Virus record (IMG/VR): IMGVR_UViG_3300036398_001717
Location: 1 to 29,882 of that record
DNA from: a virus
DNA length: 29,882 nucleotides
Strand: one strand, 5' to 3'
Shown here in pieces: positions 1 through 8,751 of the stretch (positions are counted from its first letter, which is position 1; the number at the start of each line of letters is the position of its first letter). The notes beneath the pieces are model-generated. The model ran no database searches. It was not told the origin of the DNA and worked only from the letters and a program-made list of their open reading frames with translations. A program made the translations under genes and the position numbers.

Positions 1-348
1 CTCACTGATTTGGAACTAAAAGAACTGCTTTCGCTAGTTGGCTTCAAGGGTAAAGACCTTGTGGTTGCTTGGGCAGTTGCAAAGAAAGAATCCAATGGTC
101 GTCCTTTGGCCTATAATGGAAATCACAGAACTGGAGACTCCTCTTTTGGAATGTTCCAGATAAATATGATAGATGCTCTTGGTCCTGATCGTAGAACCAA
201 GTTTGATCTTGAGTCAAATGCTGAGTTATTTAATCCCGTAAAGAATGCAGAGATTGCATACTATATGACAAACGGTGGAGAAGACTGGTCTTCTTGGAAA
301 GGTATTACTCCAAGAACTAAGTCCTGGATGGCTAAATTTCCTAAGTAA
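1..348 (+). CDS. Lysozyme-like / SLT-type transglycosylase, 5'-partial
   Basis: The reading frame is already open at base 1, so the start lies outside the window and 115 residues are visible. Residues 24-34 contain the Glu-Ser pair (AKKESNGRP, Glu about residue 30) followed by GDSSFGMFQIN. This is the E-S...G-xx-Q-I/N layout of the SLT/lysozyme-like fold, where the Glu is the acid catalyst cutting the MurNAc-GlcNAc bond of peptidoglycan. It could be an endolysin or the C-terminal cell-wall-cutting domain of a larger virion protein; the missing N-terminus prevents choosing. The TTG at base 10 has no clear ribosome site and is probably not the start. It runs toward the minus-strand late block and a terminator follows the stop. 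Confidence 0.75.
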   Translation, partial: LTDLELKELLSLVGFKGKDLVVAWAVAKKESNGRPLAYNGNHRTGDSSFGMFQINMIDALGPDRRTKFDLESNAELFNPVKNAEIAYYMTNGGEDWSSWKGITPRTKSWMAKFPK

Positions 349-362
349 TAAAAATACTAATT

Positions 363-398
363 ATGGCCATCTATTTTAGGTGGCCATTTTTAGTTTTT
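363..398. terminator. Intrinsic terminator between convergent genes
   Basis: A 7-bp stem ATGGCCA/TGGCCAT with an 11-nt loop is followed on + by a T-rich run. The other strand also has T-rich flank, so it may serve both the lysin transcript and the leftward late transcript. Confidence 0.7.
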
Positions 399-1316
399 GT
401 ATATTGGCTTAATGTAGTCTTTTGATTCAAAGTCAAGGCCAATTTCTTCCTGCAACGCTCTATATGCTTGCATATCATCTTGGAATCCATAAACTCCTAA
501 ATCTTCCCCACGAAATAACTGGCTCAGCCTAATTCTTGCAGCCTTATCTCTAAGTCCCCAAAGTTGATTGTCAACCCAGTGAAAATCTCTTTTTCCATTA
601 TCTCTGTCATAGTTGGTCCAAATTGCATTTACTGGTGGTGCAACAAGGTTTACACCCTTAACTGATAGTCTAAGTCCCAAACTGATCTCTTCTCCAAGGA
701 AATATAGGTATGGGTCATAAATAGCCTTTGTAAATGCTTTAACTGATCCAAAAGCAAAATTTGCTGCAAATCCAAAAACTCGATCTCCATATTCAAGATC
801 TTCAATATCTTTCCATCTTAGGAGGTAAACACATTCTATGTCATCCCATACTGGAACTACCTTGTGCATAGTTTCGTTATCTAAATTAATCTTATCTGTT
901 CCAATGCCATCTTCATCCCACTCTCTCAAAAATCCGTGTGGGTATTTAGTAAATATATATTCTTCTCCCCATTTTACAGAACATCTCTCGTATTCTTCTA
1001 TAAGAATTGTGTCCCAATTCTTTTTTGCTCTAGAGTGAGAATCTGTGTGCAAGAAAAATCTATACTTATCAGACAGCAATGAGTTTGCTAGATGTCTTCC
1101 AGAACATGCTCCGTCTGCAAGTCTATAGTCAATTTTTTGATATGACATCTGACTTGCTGGAATAAAACTAAAATCAAATGCGTTTTCTGGGTCCTCGTGA
1201 GAAACTAGAGAAAAAAACAATCTATCCTTTTTCTCTGCATTTTCATAAAAACTTTTAACTGTATTTATTAAATCTGGGTCTCTGTATGCTGCAAGACTAA
1301 TAAAGATTTTATCCAT
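390..1316 (-). CDS. GT60-type (GlcNAc family) glycosyltransferase
   Basis: The 308-aa product starts IFISLAAYRDP at residues 4-14 and has SGRHLANSL at 72-80 and a TDSH motif at 91-94 followed by a Trp-Asp. This matches the layout of the GlcNAc family (GT60), whose best-known member, Dictyostelium Gnt1, adds GlcNAc to hydroxyproline of Skp1. The DSH stretch is the metal/nucleotide-sugar-binding DxD-like site of the GT-A fold. It is the last gene of the leftward late operon, 3 nt after a putative 2OG oxygenase and downstream of fibre genes. It therefore probably modifies a virion protein, or possibly a host surface glycan. Family assignment is confident; substrate is inference. Confidence 0.8.
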   Translation of the reverse strand: MDKIFISLAAYRDPDLINTVKSFYENAEKKDRLFFSLVSHEDPENAFDFSFIPASQMSYQKIDYRLADGACSGRHLANSLLSDKYRFFLHTDSHSRAKKNWDTILIEEYERCSVKWGEEYIFTKYPHGFLREWDEDGIGTDKINLDNETMHKVVPVWDDIECVYLLRWKDIEDLEYGDRVFGFAANFAFGSVKAFTKAIYDPYLYFLGEEISLGLRLSVKGVNLVAPPVNAIWTNYDRDNGKRDFHWVDNQLWGLRDKAARIRLSQLFRGEDLGVYGFQDDMQAYRALQEEIGLDFESKDYIKPIYKN

Positions 1317-1319
1317 GGT

Positions 1320-1889
1320 TTATTCTATCTCCTTTTTTGCACGAATATGACTATAAAGATAATGAGGTCCTTCTGTAAAATACCAATGATCTGGCTCTGT
1401 ATAAAAGAAAAATGCATTAGCAACTAAGTTATGTTCTGGATCAGGGAATTCTTCTCTCCAGTGCTCCTGATCGTTTCCATAAGAAATGACTGCATCATTT
1501 TCTTTTGGACTAAACTTTTCTCCCTCTACATAAAAATCCCAGGGGGTTTTATGAAAAATAGTATAATTAATATGGTATGTGCAAGCATTGTCATCTTTAT
1601 GCTTCCATAGTTTTGCTTTATCACCTTCATAGATACTGATTAGGCACCAAGATGGAACCAATGTATCTGATTCAAATTCTTCTCTTGCAAGAGGTAAAAG
1701 CATCTCGTGGAACCTACTTAATGGCTCTATGTTTTCTTTATGGGTTCCGTCCCATATGGCCCACTGGTGTCTTCCAAAACTTTCATCAAATGTGGTCTTA
1801 TCATTTACCCATAAAGACATTGCAAGATTTTGCAAATCTTTGTGATCTTGTGGTGGTAGAACATTTTTTAACAAATAAGGATTTTTCAT
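1320..1889 (-). CDS. Putative 2OG-Fe(II) oxygenase-like protein
   Basis: The 189-aa protein has H97-x-D99 in a WKHKDD stretch and H143 in QEHW, 46 residues apart, with alternating short beta-like segments between them. This spacing fits the Fe-binding H-x-D...H triad of the double-stranded beta-helix fold. The basic residue usually found about 10 positions after the distal His (2-oxoglutarate anchor) is not obvious, so the call is tentative. The ATG directly follows the TAA of the upstream Cys-rich gene, and the GT60 gene follows 3 nt downstream. Being next to a GT60 enzyme and a Pro-rich fibre suggests prolyl hydroxylation. It might instead be a structural cupin-like protein. Confidence 0.5.
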   Translation of the reverse strand: MKNPYLLKNVLPPQDHKDLQNLAMSLWVNDKTTFDESFGRHQWAIWDGTHKENIEPLSRFHEMLLPLAREEFESDTLVPSWCLISIYEGDKAKLWKHKDDNACTYHINYTIFHKTPWDFYVEGEKFSPKENDAVISYGNDQEHWREEFPDPEHNLVANAFFFYTEPDHWYFTEGPHYLYSHIRAKKEIE

Positions 1890-2138
1890 TTACCATTTTC
1901 CTAACGGACAAGTTGCTAACTCTAACGTTGTTTTTGCTTTCATAAAGCATCCACATTTTTTACATTGCTTTGTTAATTTTATTAATTCTGGACATGCTTT
2001 GCATACCTCATACCGTGCCAAGGCAACCTCATCTGAGGCTTTTGGAATTGAAGGATTTACAAGATCCCAAGGCCTTGTATCTCCAAGTTTTTCTTTATAT
2101 TTAGCCCAATTACTTTGTGACACTATATGAATCGCCAA
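1890..2138 (-). CDS. Small Cys-rich (zinc-ribbon-like) protein, paralogue A
   Basis: The 82-aa protein has a C-terminal module C-x2-C...C-x2-C-x-C ending in TLELATCPLGKW. The same module closes the 66-aa product at 10737-10937 (both have CxKCGCFMKxKxTL and end in KW), so the two are paralogues. The Cys spacing suggests a bound zinc ion. It overlaps the gene upstream by 29 nt and abuts the oxygenase-like gene, so it is co-translated with the modification group. Function unknown. Confidence 0.75.
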   Translation of the reverse strand: MAIHIVSQSNWAKYKEKLGDTRPWDLVNPSIPKASDEVALARYEVCKACPELIKLTKQCKKCGCFMKAKTTLELATCPLGKW

Positions 2139-2292
2139 TTGTAAGTTGGTTTGGATTATTTGTAATATCTACGAATATTGGATCGCTTGTATATAATGCC
2201 CAAGTATGCTCATCGCAAGAAATTGTATCCACTACACTACCGTCGATTATTACGGCTACTTTATAATTAGTTATAACTTGATTTTCTGTCAT
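2110..2292 (-). CDS. Small protein of unknown function (60 aa)
   Basis: The start is supported by GGAGGA placed 5 nt before the ATG on the minus strand. The product is beta-rich by eye, with no recognisable motif or membrane segment. It lies between the Pro-Thr fibre gene and the Cys-rich gene and overlaps the latter. Confidence 0.6.
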   Translation of the reverse strand: MTENQVITNYKVAVIIDGSVVDTISCDEHTWALYTSDPIFVDITNNPNQLTIGDSYSVTK

Positions 2293-2326
2293 TTTATTCC
2301 TCCTATATATAGTCTATCATACAAAT

Positions 2327-4201
2327 TTATGAAGCGCAACATGAGTAATACCAAGTTCCACTAGTATAGGCATACCAGGATACTGTTCCGCAAGCGCCAT
2401 TGCTTACTGACTGATTTGATGGGCTAGTTACAATACTTCTTCCACTATTTACCGTTGTTCCAGTAACGCAATTTTCATATGAAGATGCTAGGTCAGGTCC
2501 ACGGGTTGTGTATGTTGTTCCTGGTGTAGGAGTTGGTGTAGGAGTTGGTGTTGGTGTAGGAGTTGGTGTAGGAGTTGGTGTTGGCGTAGGTGTTGGCGTA
2601 GGTGTTGGCGTTGGAGTTGGAGTAGGTGTTGGTGTTGGAGTGGGTTCCACGTTCCAAGTTGCCTGTATTGATAGGTTTCCAGAACAACTTAGAGTTGCTC
2701 CAGTTGGATATCCACCAATAAATGATCCATTACATGTTACCATCCAACTTCCAAGAGTATATCCAGCCCTGCTTGCAGAAGAAGAAGGAATTACATAAGA
2801 GCCATTGTGTGTTGTATTTGCTGGCATTCCTGTTCCTCCGTTAGCATCATAGGTTACATTGTATACTGCTGGTGTAGGAGTTGGTGTAGGAGTTGGTGTT
2901 GGCGTAGGTGTTGGCGTAGGTGTTGGCGTAGGTGTTGGTGTAGGAGTTGGTGTTGGCGTAGGTGTTGGCGTAGGTGTAGGTGGTGTGCAACCAGCATTAC
3001 TACAATTTGGCAAGGTTGCTCCAGACTCATCGACTCCTGAATTGGTGCAAAGGTTTGTTGAGTAATCTCTTAAGTAAGTTCCGCTTGAATTCTTTACTTG
3101 ATAATTACACTTTCCATCATAATATGTAAATGTATATGTATTAACGCCAACTGGTCCAGGGGTAGTTAGAGTTGCCTGTGCTGACTGAGAAGATCCAGTT
3201 TGATTTGCTCCAGAATATACCGTAATAGTTATATCATGAGTTGTGCTTGGGGTCAGTCCAGTTGCAGAAGCAAACTTTGCAGTTGTTCCATTAAGACTGA
3301 AACCTGCTCCACCGCCTGCTGGGACTACGGTTAGAGAAAATGATACCTGTCCAACTGAATCCCAACTAATCCCTGCTGTTGATTCTCCAGTAACTATTGA
3401 TGACAAATTAGATACTGATAAGACAGGAGGAGTAGGTGTAGGGTCAACTGGTGTCGGTGTAGGTGTTGGTGTAGGAGTTGGTGTTGGTGTAGGTGTTGGT
3501 GTAGGAGTTGGTGTTGGTGTTGGTGTAGGTGTAGGTGTTGGTGTAGGTGTTGGTGTAGGTGTTGGTGTTACAGAAGAATTTTCGTAAATGTCTCCAGATA
3601 AAGACCAGGTGTTGGTGTCAAGTTTAATTAGTGTTGCTTTAGAAAATTGACCATCTAAAGACATTGTGTTATTTTTGCTTTTTACTGATACTGCAACACT
3701 CTCTGGAGCAATTGTAGTTGACCCAGTTCCAAGTTGAATAATGTCTACAGAATATCCTACTGGTATAGCAGTTGTTAAATTTGCGGGGACTGTAATTGTG
3801 GTTGGTGATGTTGAATCAACAGTGATAACTCTTGAATTATCTGATGCAGCCAATGTATAACTTGAAAGTTTAGATGTAATAGTTTTATATCCAGAAATAT
3901 TTTGCCAGATAGTTCCATCAAAATATTGTAACTGATCAACCCTAACTGAATTTTCATTTTCAGCAATAAAGCAAACAAGACCTCTTACTGGCTGAGTTAA
4001 AACTTGATCTCTATGAGTTGGGTTATTAAAATTATTAACACCCGCTTTTGCATTAATCACATCATTTGTTGTGACAGGAGCACCGTATGTGTGTGTTCCA
4101 CTCCATGTATAATTTAGGGCAGTATTTGCAGCACCAGAAATTGCATACCAAGTTCCGTTTTGATAAATATATGCAGTTTTTCCAATGTTGTTAATTGCCA
4201 T
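2327..4201 (-). CDS. Modular tail fibre with three Pro-Thr repeat linkers
   Basis: The 624-aa structural protein has these parts in order: N-terminal attachment region about 1-209; Pro-Thr linker about 211-259; a fibronectin III-like domain about 260-349; a Cys-containing YYDGKC segment about 350-403; second Pro-Thr linker about 404-443; a Listeria-Bacteroides (Flg_new/InlB-B-like) repeat starting YDANGGTG about 444-518; third linker about 519-561; and a Cys-rich C-terminal domain ending YYSCCAS. Alternating rigid linkers and small binding domains suggest a cell-surface adhesin or receptor-binding fibre. Pro-Thr runs are classic sites of actinobacterial protein O-mannosylation, and modification enzymes are encoded just downstream. 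It overlaps the previous gene by TAATG. The linkers are imperfect 6/12-nt DNA repeats and could vary in length between isolates. Confidence 0.8.
   Translation of the reverse strand: MAINNIGKTAYIYQNGTWYAISGAANTALNYTWSGTHTYGAPVTTNDVINAKAGVNNFNNPTHRDQVLTQPVRGLVCFIAENENSVRVDQLQYFDGTIWQNISGYKTITSKLSSYTLAASDNSRVITVDSTSPTTITVPANLTTAIPVGYSVDIIQLGTGSTTIAPESVAVSVKSKNNTMSLDGQFSKATLIKLDTNTWSLSGDIYENSSVTPTPTPTPTPTPTPTPTPTPTPTPTPTPTPTPTPTPTPTPVDPTPTPPVLSVSNLSSIVTGESTAGISWDSVGQVSFSLTVVPAGGGAGFSLNGTTAKFASATGLTPSTTHDITITVYSGANQTGSSQSAQATLTTPGPVGVNTYTFTYYDGKCNYQVKNSSGTYLRDYSTNLCTNSGVDESGATLPNCSNAGCTPPTPTPTPTPTPTPTPTPTPTPTPTPTPTPTPTPTPTPAVYNVTYDANGGTGMPANTTHNGSYVIPSSSASRAGYTLGSWMVTCNGSFIGGYPTGATLSCSGNLSIQATWNVEPTPTPTPTPTPTPTPTPTPTPTPTPTPTPTPTPTPTPTPTPGTTYTTRGPDLASSYENCVTGTTVNSGRSIVTSPSNQSVSNGACGTVSWYAYTSGTWYYSCCAS
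2518..3575 (-). repeat. Three low-complexity Pro-Thr coding tracts
   Basis: Tracts at about 2518-2645, 2871-2988 and 3425-3575 consist of degenerate hexamers (on + GGTGTA, GGTGTT, GGAGTT, GGCGTA). All code for Pro-Thr in one minus frame. Third-base mixing indicates selection on the protein as well as possible slippage. Confidence 0.9.
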
Positions 4202-4308
4202 TATTTAATTATCTCCAATGCCCTTAGTTCTGCTTCTGTTAATCCTAGAGCAAGAAGTTTTCCAACTGCTCTCTCTTTTAAAATTTCTTTTTCGCTTGGC
4301 TTTGCCAT
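4201..4308 (-). CDS. 35-aa late-operon peptide
   Basis: The gene is held in place by TAATG overlaps at both ends, with the 145-aa gene upstream and the fibre gene downstream. The product [19 protein letters not shown]... is a charged amphipathic helix ending in ALEIIK. It may be a chaperone, an assembly peptide or simply a translational coupler. No family recognised. Confidence 0.6.
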   Translation of the reverse strand: MAKPSEKEILKERAVGKLLALGLTEAELRALEIIK

Positions 4309-4745
4309 TATGCACCAATCTCTCTCCACCCAAGAGTTGTATCATAAATATACATCTTAAGTGGTATTGAGTTTTTGTCTACCCACAAAGTTCCCTCTGT
4401 GATAGTTCCTGTTGGTGCTAAATTCTGATAAATAGCATTAGGATATTCTGTTAATGCTGCTCCGCTTTCTGAGTCTACCCAAATATATCCATTAGGAATA
4501 TCCGATGGCTCAGTATCTGAATATTCTGATCCTGGACCATTGTCTTCAAGAACCTGAACACGTGTCTTTAAAGCCTTTAGATGTCCTGCAACTGAATCAG
4601 GAATAATGTTTGCTTCGTTTGTTCCAGAGGTGTCGTAGGATGATGATCCGTAATGATATAGTCTTAGGGCTGCCTGAATATCCGCAGCATCCTCGTAACC
4701 AGGAATTTGGGTTTTAAAAAGTTGTCCTATTTCAATGGCAGCCAT
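4308..4745 (-). CDS. Putative minor structural protein (145 aa)
   Basis: The N-terminal half is helical (LKALKTRVQVLED at about 57-69, a short coiled coil). The C-terminal half repeats a GYIWVDSES / GTLWVDKNS pattern, typical of small trimeric fibre or shaft modules. The start has AGGAG 6 nt upstream. It sits in the fibre cluster and is coupled to the 35-aa peptide. Confidence 0.6.
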   Translation of the reverse strand: MAAIEIGQLFKTQIPGYEDAADIQAALRLYHYGSSSYDTSGTNEANIIPDSVAGHLKALKTRVQVLEDNGPGSEYSDTEPSDIPNGYIWVDSESGAALTEYPNAIYQNLAPTGTITEGTLWVDKNSIPLKMYIYDTTLGWREIGA

Positions 4746-4762
4746 AATATCTCCTACCTAGA

Positions 4763-5347
4763 TTATACCACAGTAATCAATAAGTGGACTGTTTTAGTTC
4801 CAGTTAAAGATCTCCAGGCACCTTCGTGAAGTTCTGAGGCATTTACAGTAATAGGCAAATTAATGATGTCCGTAGTATCAATAGGCAGGATATTGATTGA
4901 TGAGGCAGTTGGTGTAGATCCAATAATTTGACACTGAACGCTAAAGTTTAGTTCTGAAACATTTGTAACCTCTGTTGTAGAAGAAAGAATATCAAATATT
5001 GGGATTGCTATTGTTGCTACTCCATCAACGAAGTTTGTTATTTTATTTGTTGCATATATAGATGGAGTCAACTTAAGTATATGCTGCCAAACTGGTCCAC
5101 CTGGCTCAGACTTATATTGATAAAGATATGAAAAATCTTCGCTAGTATTTTGTAAATTAATATATAGGTCATTTACTCTAAGTGGAACGGTATTACCAAT
5201 CGTTGTTCCTGAACTATTAGGATTTCCATTTCCTGCAAAAATATAACTACCACGCTCACCCTGTGCCCCCAGATCTACTGCTAAATCTATTTTTTCTGGT
5301 CCACCAATAATTGTAATTTCGTCTGTAGATAGTAATACTTCTGCCAT
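4763..5347 (-). CDS. Putative tail/baseplate structural protein (194 aa)
   Basis: The protein is beta-rich, with a very short collagen-like GAQGERGSY at about 28-36, the hinge motif used in neighbouring fibre genes. It starts inside the stop of the 114-aa gene (TAATG). Its own stop codon falls within a GTATAAT box that may be the -10 of the next gene. No specific family recognised. Confidence 0.6.
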   Translation of the reverse strand: MAEVLLSTDEITIIGGPEKIDLAVDLGAQGERGSYIFAGNGNPNSSGTTIGNTVPLRVNDLYINLQNTSEDFSYLYQYKSEPGGPVWQHILKLTPSIYATNKITNFVDGVATIAIPIFDILSSTTEVTNVSELNFSVQCQIIGSTPTASSINILPIDTTDIINLPITVNASELHEGAWRSLTGTKTVHLLITVV

Positions 5348-5691
5348 TATGCTACCGTGATATCCTCTGTAACATTAATAATTCCAGTCAAAAGGGTATA
5401 AATTTTTGTTGCACCCTTTTTAACTTCTACGTCATAATAATAGGTTGTTCCTGCTGCCAACTGTCTTCCAGTTGCAGGTAAAATTGAGCAAGAGACAAAA
5501 GAATTGTTATCGCTAATAGATGCTGTAGCAATCTTTGCGTTTGAACTTTGTCCTCTTGCAGTATCGATTGTAAACTTTACCTCATACCCATCTAAGTCAA
5601 ATGCGCTGTTGTCATTTAGTTTTGGGTATATGTTGAATTCAAGGGTGTCACCCCTGTAATAATTAATATCATAAGTTGCTGGAAATGCCAT
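5347..5691 (-). CDS. BppU-N-like beta-sandwich tail protein (114 aa)
   Basis: The product starts with a YYRGDTLEFNI strand and ends LLTGIINVTEDITVA. The same frame, RGDT-x-L-x-V/I near the N-terminus and G-x-I-x-V-x-x-DIT at the end, appears in the 126-aa product at 8751-9131, so the two are distant paralogues. This layout resembles the N-terminal beta-sandwich of baseplate upper proteins, which connects fibres to the baseplate. The ribosome site AGGAGG lies 5-6 nt before the ATG. Confidence 0.6.
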   Translation of the reverse strand: MAFPATYDINYYRGDTLEFNIYPKLNDNSAFDLDGYEVKFTIDTARGQSSNAKIATASISDNNSFVSCSILPATGRQLAAGTTYYYDVEVKKGATKIYTLLTGIINVTEDITVA

Positions 5692-5707
5692 AATTCCTCC
5701 TGTTTTA

Positions 5708-6436
5708 TTATACCATGCTGACGTATATAGATTTAAGAATTACGGATGCGTCAAAGTCAGTTCTTATTTGTGGAACTGCTCCATTTCCCCATATCTTCTG
5801 ATTTTCTATAAAAACATGCTGAGTAACTGTAATTGGGTATGTGTGCTGATATTTTAAAGATCCAACAAATTGAGATATGTCTAAATCACTGTTAGGAGAA
5901 TAGGTTCTAATCCAAACCTCAGTATTACTGCTATATGTTGTTAGTTCAAAACTGTATGTTATGAATACCTGAGCGCCTTCTTCAAGACCCCTGAAGTTGA
6001 AGGCTCTTGCATGATCATTCCATAATGGTGTGCAGCCTTTTGGAAGATACTTTTCATTTGACAAGCCGTCAGATATTAAAAATACTGTTGCCCATCCATC
6101 TTCACCCTCAGATATTCCAAGTTTAAATGGTTTCTCTAGTTTGTTGTGGTATGAGGCCCATCCCGCTTGTTGCCCTGAAGACGATAGAGAACTTAGTCCA
6201 TCTTTACCTGACGGACCCTGAGCACCTTTTGGACCTGGCTTTCCTTCTGGTCCTTGAGGCCCTTCTTTTCCATCTTTGCCATCTCTTCCTGGTGAACCTT
6301 GTGGTCCTACTGGCCCAGGAACTGGAAGAAAAGATAATACATTGTCTTGAGCATATGATGACTGACTCTGTTCTACTTGCTCAGCGTAAGATGATTTTTT
6401 AGGGGCAGGAAAATCCATAGATTTAGAAACAGCCAT
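5708..6436 (-). CDS. Collagen-like tail fibre (242 aa)
   Basis: Residues about 41-80 are 13 Gly-X-Y triplets, starting GPVGPQGSPGRDGKDGKEG, with Pro at some Y positions (GSP, GKP), the position hydroxylated in true collagens. A Gln/Ser-rich N-terminal arm precedes it and a 150-residue beta-rich C-terminal head follows, probably trimeric. Such short collagen shafts are common in phage fibres. A phage-encoded prolyl-hydroxylase-like enzyme makes modification possible, though not shown. Confidence 0.8.
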   Translation of the reverse strand: MAVSKSMDFPAPKKSSYAEQVEQSQSSYAQDNVLSFLPVPGPVGPQGSPGRDGKDGKEGPQGPEGKPGPKGAQGPSGKDGLSSLSSSGQQAGWASYHNKLEKPFKLGISEGEDGWATVFLISDGLSNEKYLPKGCTPLWNDHARAFNFRGLEEGAQVFITYSFELTTYSSNTEVWIRTYSPNSDLDISQFVGSLKYQHTYPITVTQHVFIENQKIWGNGAVPQIRTDFDASVILKSIYVSMV

Positions 6437-6457
6437 AAGTTAATTATCTCACGATAT

Positions 6458-8380
6458 TTAGTTACTTATGTATGTGCCAGCAATATGAAAGTTATCTGCT
6501 GTTGACAATGTTACTGGACTGTTATAATCAAAGTCTTCATCTTGTCCAGCAGAGTTTGTAAAGGTTAGCCCCATTTGTGACTGACCTGCATATACATGTC
6601 CACCAATTGCATACTGCTTTCCAGATGAAATGTCGTGCAAGCAGCCCTCCTTAAACTGGTATCCATATTTTGCAGGGAATGGGAGATCAATAAAATACTG
6701 ACCCTCACCAAATGTAAGGATGTTGTCCATATCTACTTGGATTTGGAAGTGCACCATTGGGCCATTTATTACATAACTACCGCTAAATAATGGAGCACCA
6801 TCAAATGTTGGCTGTGTGCCAAGAGTTCCTCCATTAACTGTAAATGACTGTTCTATTGAAGTTGCAGACATAACATCTCCAATGGTTGCAATCTGGTTTG
6901 CTGGATCGGATGAGTCATGTAAATACTCTCCATTACTTTCTCCACCACTAAGAATAAGATTTTGATCTGCCTGAACTTCTAAATTACCGTCATCATTTAT
7001 AATACCTGTGACACGTAGATAACCCGTTTCTGTAGGTCCACTTAGATACCCTGCTCTGTTAAAGTTCCAGGAATGGTTTCCGTTATCTCTGATAAATGTA
7101 TAGTTTTCAAATGGCACAAAACCGATACCTGGGGTAGTTTCATAAGAAGTAGTTCCGTTTTGTTCATCTCTAACTACGTTACTAATTACATACTTCTGAC
7201 CACTAATGATTGTAAAGTCATTATAATCTGGTTCAGCCATTGCAGACGCTATTACATAGACCTGTCCACCCTCGCCAACATTCTGGTATGACCAACTGTA
7301 ATCCTCTTGCTTTGACTGAACAACGGTAGTTCCGTCTGTGTCAGAAACTCTAACTCCTGCACGTTCTCCACCAAGGATAAGTTCTACGTTGGAGTAGTCT
7401 TGCACTCCACCTGCACGAATATGAATATGGTTTGGTGCAGTTGGATCAATAATAATCCTTTGTTCTGTTTCGTTATCTGTATCACTTGGAACAAGATGGA
7501 TTGTGTCATTACCATATCCATCACCAGATGTTCCGCTTGGATTCCAGATAATTCCCTGTCCAGGTAAATGGAATTCACCTTCTGAATTCATTGTCCAACC
7601 ATATGTTTCGCCACTTGGATCATTGTAATTAGATGTGAAGCGAATGTCATCGCTTGCACGAAGCAATATGTCATCTCCACCAGCAGTGATAAAAACATCA
7701 TCATCTGACCTAATATTGATGTCCATATTTGTTGCTTCAAGATCAAATGATCCATTATCATAGTTGATATCAATAAATGAGGATGCTACGAACAAAAAGC
7801 CAAGTTCATTTACTGTTGGGTCTTCTGCAGGAACTGTATTATTAATATAAAGAGTAACATCTGTGCTGCCATAAGATAAACCGTTTACTGTGCCTACTGC
7901 GACTCCATTAATAATAAGTGAAGCATCGTATACGCTATTTGTTAATGAGTTAACCCAGTTAATAATGTTTGGCGCATTAACAAATTGAATAACGCTTCCA
8001 ACACCAGGCTCTACTGACCATGTAGCAGAATCCCAGTCAGGATTTGCTGCGGAAAAAGTTGTTACATTTGGATTGTCAAATGCTTCTAGTTTTGCAACTC
8101 CATATGGATTAAGAACTAATTGTGACTTAACTGTGGTTGGATTATTTGCCTGAATAACAAGCGTCTCATCATCGTTTACTGTTGCAGTTCCTGCGGTAAA
8201 TTGAAAATCTCCAAGATCTGCAGTTTCACCGCCACCAATAGAATCTAACCACTCTTGCTCTGTTCCAACAAAACCATTTGCTACTGCAACATCGTATGCA
8301 GAATCTCCTTCTGCTCCCTGTGGCCCCTGTGGTCCTGGTGCTCCAGAACCTGATCCTCCTGCTGTAGTAAACCGTGCCAT
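6458..8380 (-). CDS. Large tail fibre with collagen-like hinge (640 aa)
   Basis: It begins MARFTTAGGSGSG followed by five Gly-X-Y triplets (about 13-27). Then comes AYDVAVANGFVGTEQEWLDSI, the A-x2-x-G-F-x-G-T/S-x2-x-W-L-x-S-L/I linker found in many tail-fibre and receptor-binding proteins. The rest is a long beta-rich body (runs such as DDDVFITAGGDDILLRAS, beta-helix-like) and a C-terminal head about 500-640. It is translationally coupled to the 90-aa gene by TAATG. It is probably the main host-recognition fibre. Confidence 0.8.
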   Translation of the reverse strand: MARFTTAGGSGSGAPGPQGPQGAEGDSAYDVAVANGFVGTEQEWLDSIGGGETADLGDFQFTAGTATVNDDETLVIQANNPTTVKSQLVLNPYGVAKLEAFDNPNVTTFSAANPDWDSATWSVEPGVGSVIQFVNAPNIINWVNSLTNSVYDASLIINGVAVGTVNGLSYGSTDVTLYINNTVPAEDPTVNELGFLFVASSFIDINYDNGSFDLEATNMDINIRSDDDVFITAGGDDILLRASDDIRFTSNYNDPSGETYGWTMNSEGEFHLPGQGIIWNPSGTSGDGYGNDTIHLVPSDTDNETEQRIIIDPTAPNHIHIRAGGVQDYSNVELILGGERAGVRVSDTDGTTVVQSKQEDYSWSYQNVGEGGQVYVIASAMAEPDYNDFTIISGQKYVISNVVRDEQNGTTSYETTPGIGFVPFENYTFIRDNGNHSWNFNRAGYLSGPTETGYLRVTGIINDDGNLEVQADQNLILSGGESNGEYLHDSSDPANQIATIGDVMSATSIEQSFTVNGGTLGTQPTFDGAPLFSGSYVINGPMVHFQIQVDMDNILTFGEGQYFIDLPFPAKYGYQFKEGCLHDISSGKQYAIGGHVYAGQSQMGLTFTNSAGQDEDFDYNSPVTLSTADNFHIAGTYISN

Positions 8381-8652
8381 TATCCTTCTAGACCTGTCTT
8401 AAGAACTGCAATATGTGTGCCCTGATCTGCAATTGCATATAGTGCATCCAGTGGTGGAAGTTCAATAGACCACGCTGCGCCTGGTGCAAGTCGGTATCCA
8501 AAGTCTTCTTGATTAACACCCTCTCCACCAAGATACACGTATGCTGTATCGCTTAGGTTTTGAATTGTAATGTCCATACCAGAATGCATTCCGTTTGGAG
8601 TAAGGCGTGTAGCCTCTGTGTTACTAAGATAAGGATTTGAGTGTAAAGTCAT
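8380..8652 (-). CDS. Putative virion protein (90 aa)
   Basis: The protein is small and beta-rich, with DITIQNLSDTAYVYLGG and a GAAWSIELPP strand. This pattern is seen in small head-decoration or tail-tip proteins that form an antiparallel barrel. A TATAAT box ends exactly 6 nt before the ATG on the minus strand, suggesting a leaderless internal start of transcription. It is followed by the large fibre gene with TAATG overlap. Confidence 0.6.
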   Translation of the reverse strand: MTLHSNPYLSNTEATRLTPNGMHSGMDITIQNLSDTAYVYLGGEGVNQEDFGYRLAPGAAWSIELPPLDALYAIADQGTHIAVLKTGLEG

Positions 8653-8658
8653 GAATAG

Positions 8659-8664
8659 ATTATA
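8659..8664 (-). promoter_or_regulatory. -10 box for leaderless 90-aa gene
   Basis: TATAAT with 6 nt to the ATG at 8652, so the predicted +1 is the A of ATG. No clear -35 element. Confidence 0.45.
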
Positions 8665-8751
8665 TCACTTATTTACTTTAAATACTTTATTCTTAATCCT
8701 AATTACTGGTGGCAACTCAGGTCTAGGAGTTGTTATTTTTATAACTGCCAT
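8665..8751 (-). CDS. 28-aa basic peptide
   Basis: The ATG overlaps the stop of the 126-aa gene (TAATG). The product MAVIKITTPRPELPPVIRIKN... is very basic and Pro-rich. Its TGA adjoins the TATAAT of the next gene. Its reality rests only on the tight coupling. Confidence 0.45.
   Translation of the reverse strand: MAVIKITTPRPELPPVIRIKNKVFKVNK

Noticed and set aside
2518-3575. CRISPR array
   Set aside because: Units are degenerate 6/12-mers with no unique spacers and they code for protein.
2508-3587. Plus-strand frames reading Gly-Val repeats (GVGVGV...)
   Set aside because: They are the mirror of the Pro-Thr coding tracts; the minus frame is continuous over 624 codons with sensible domains on both sides.
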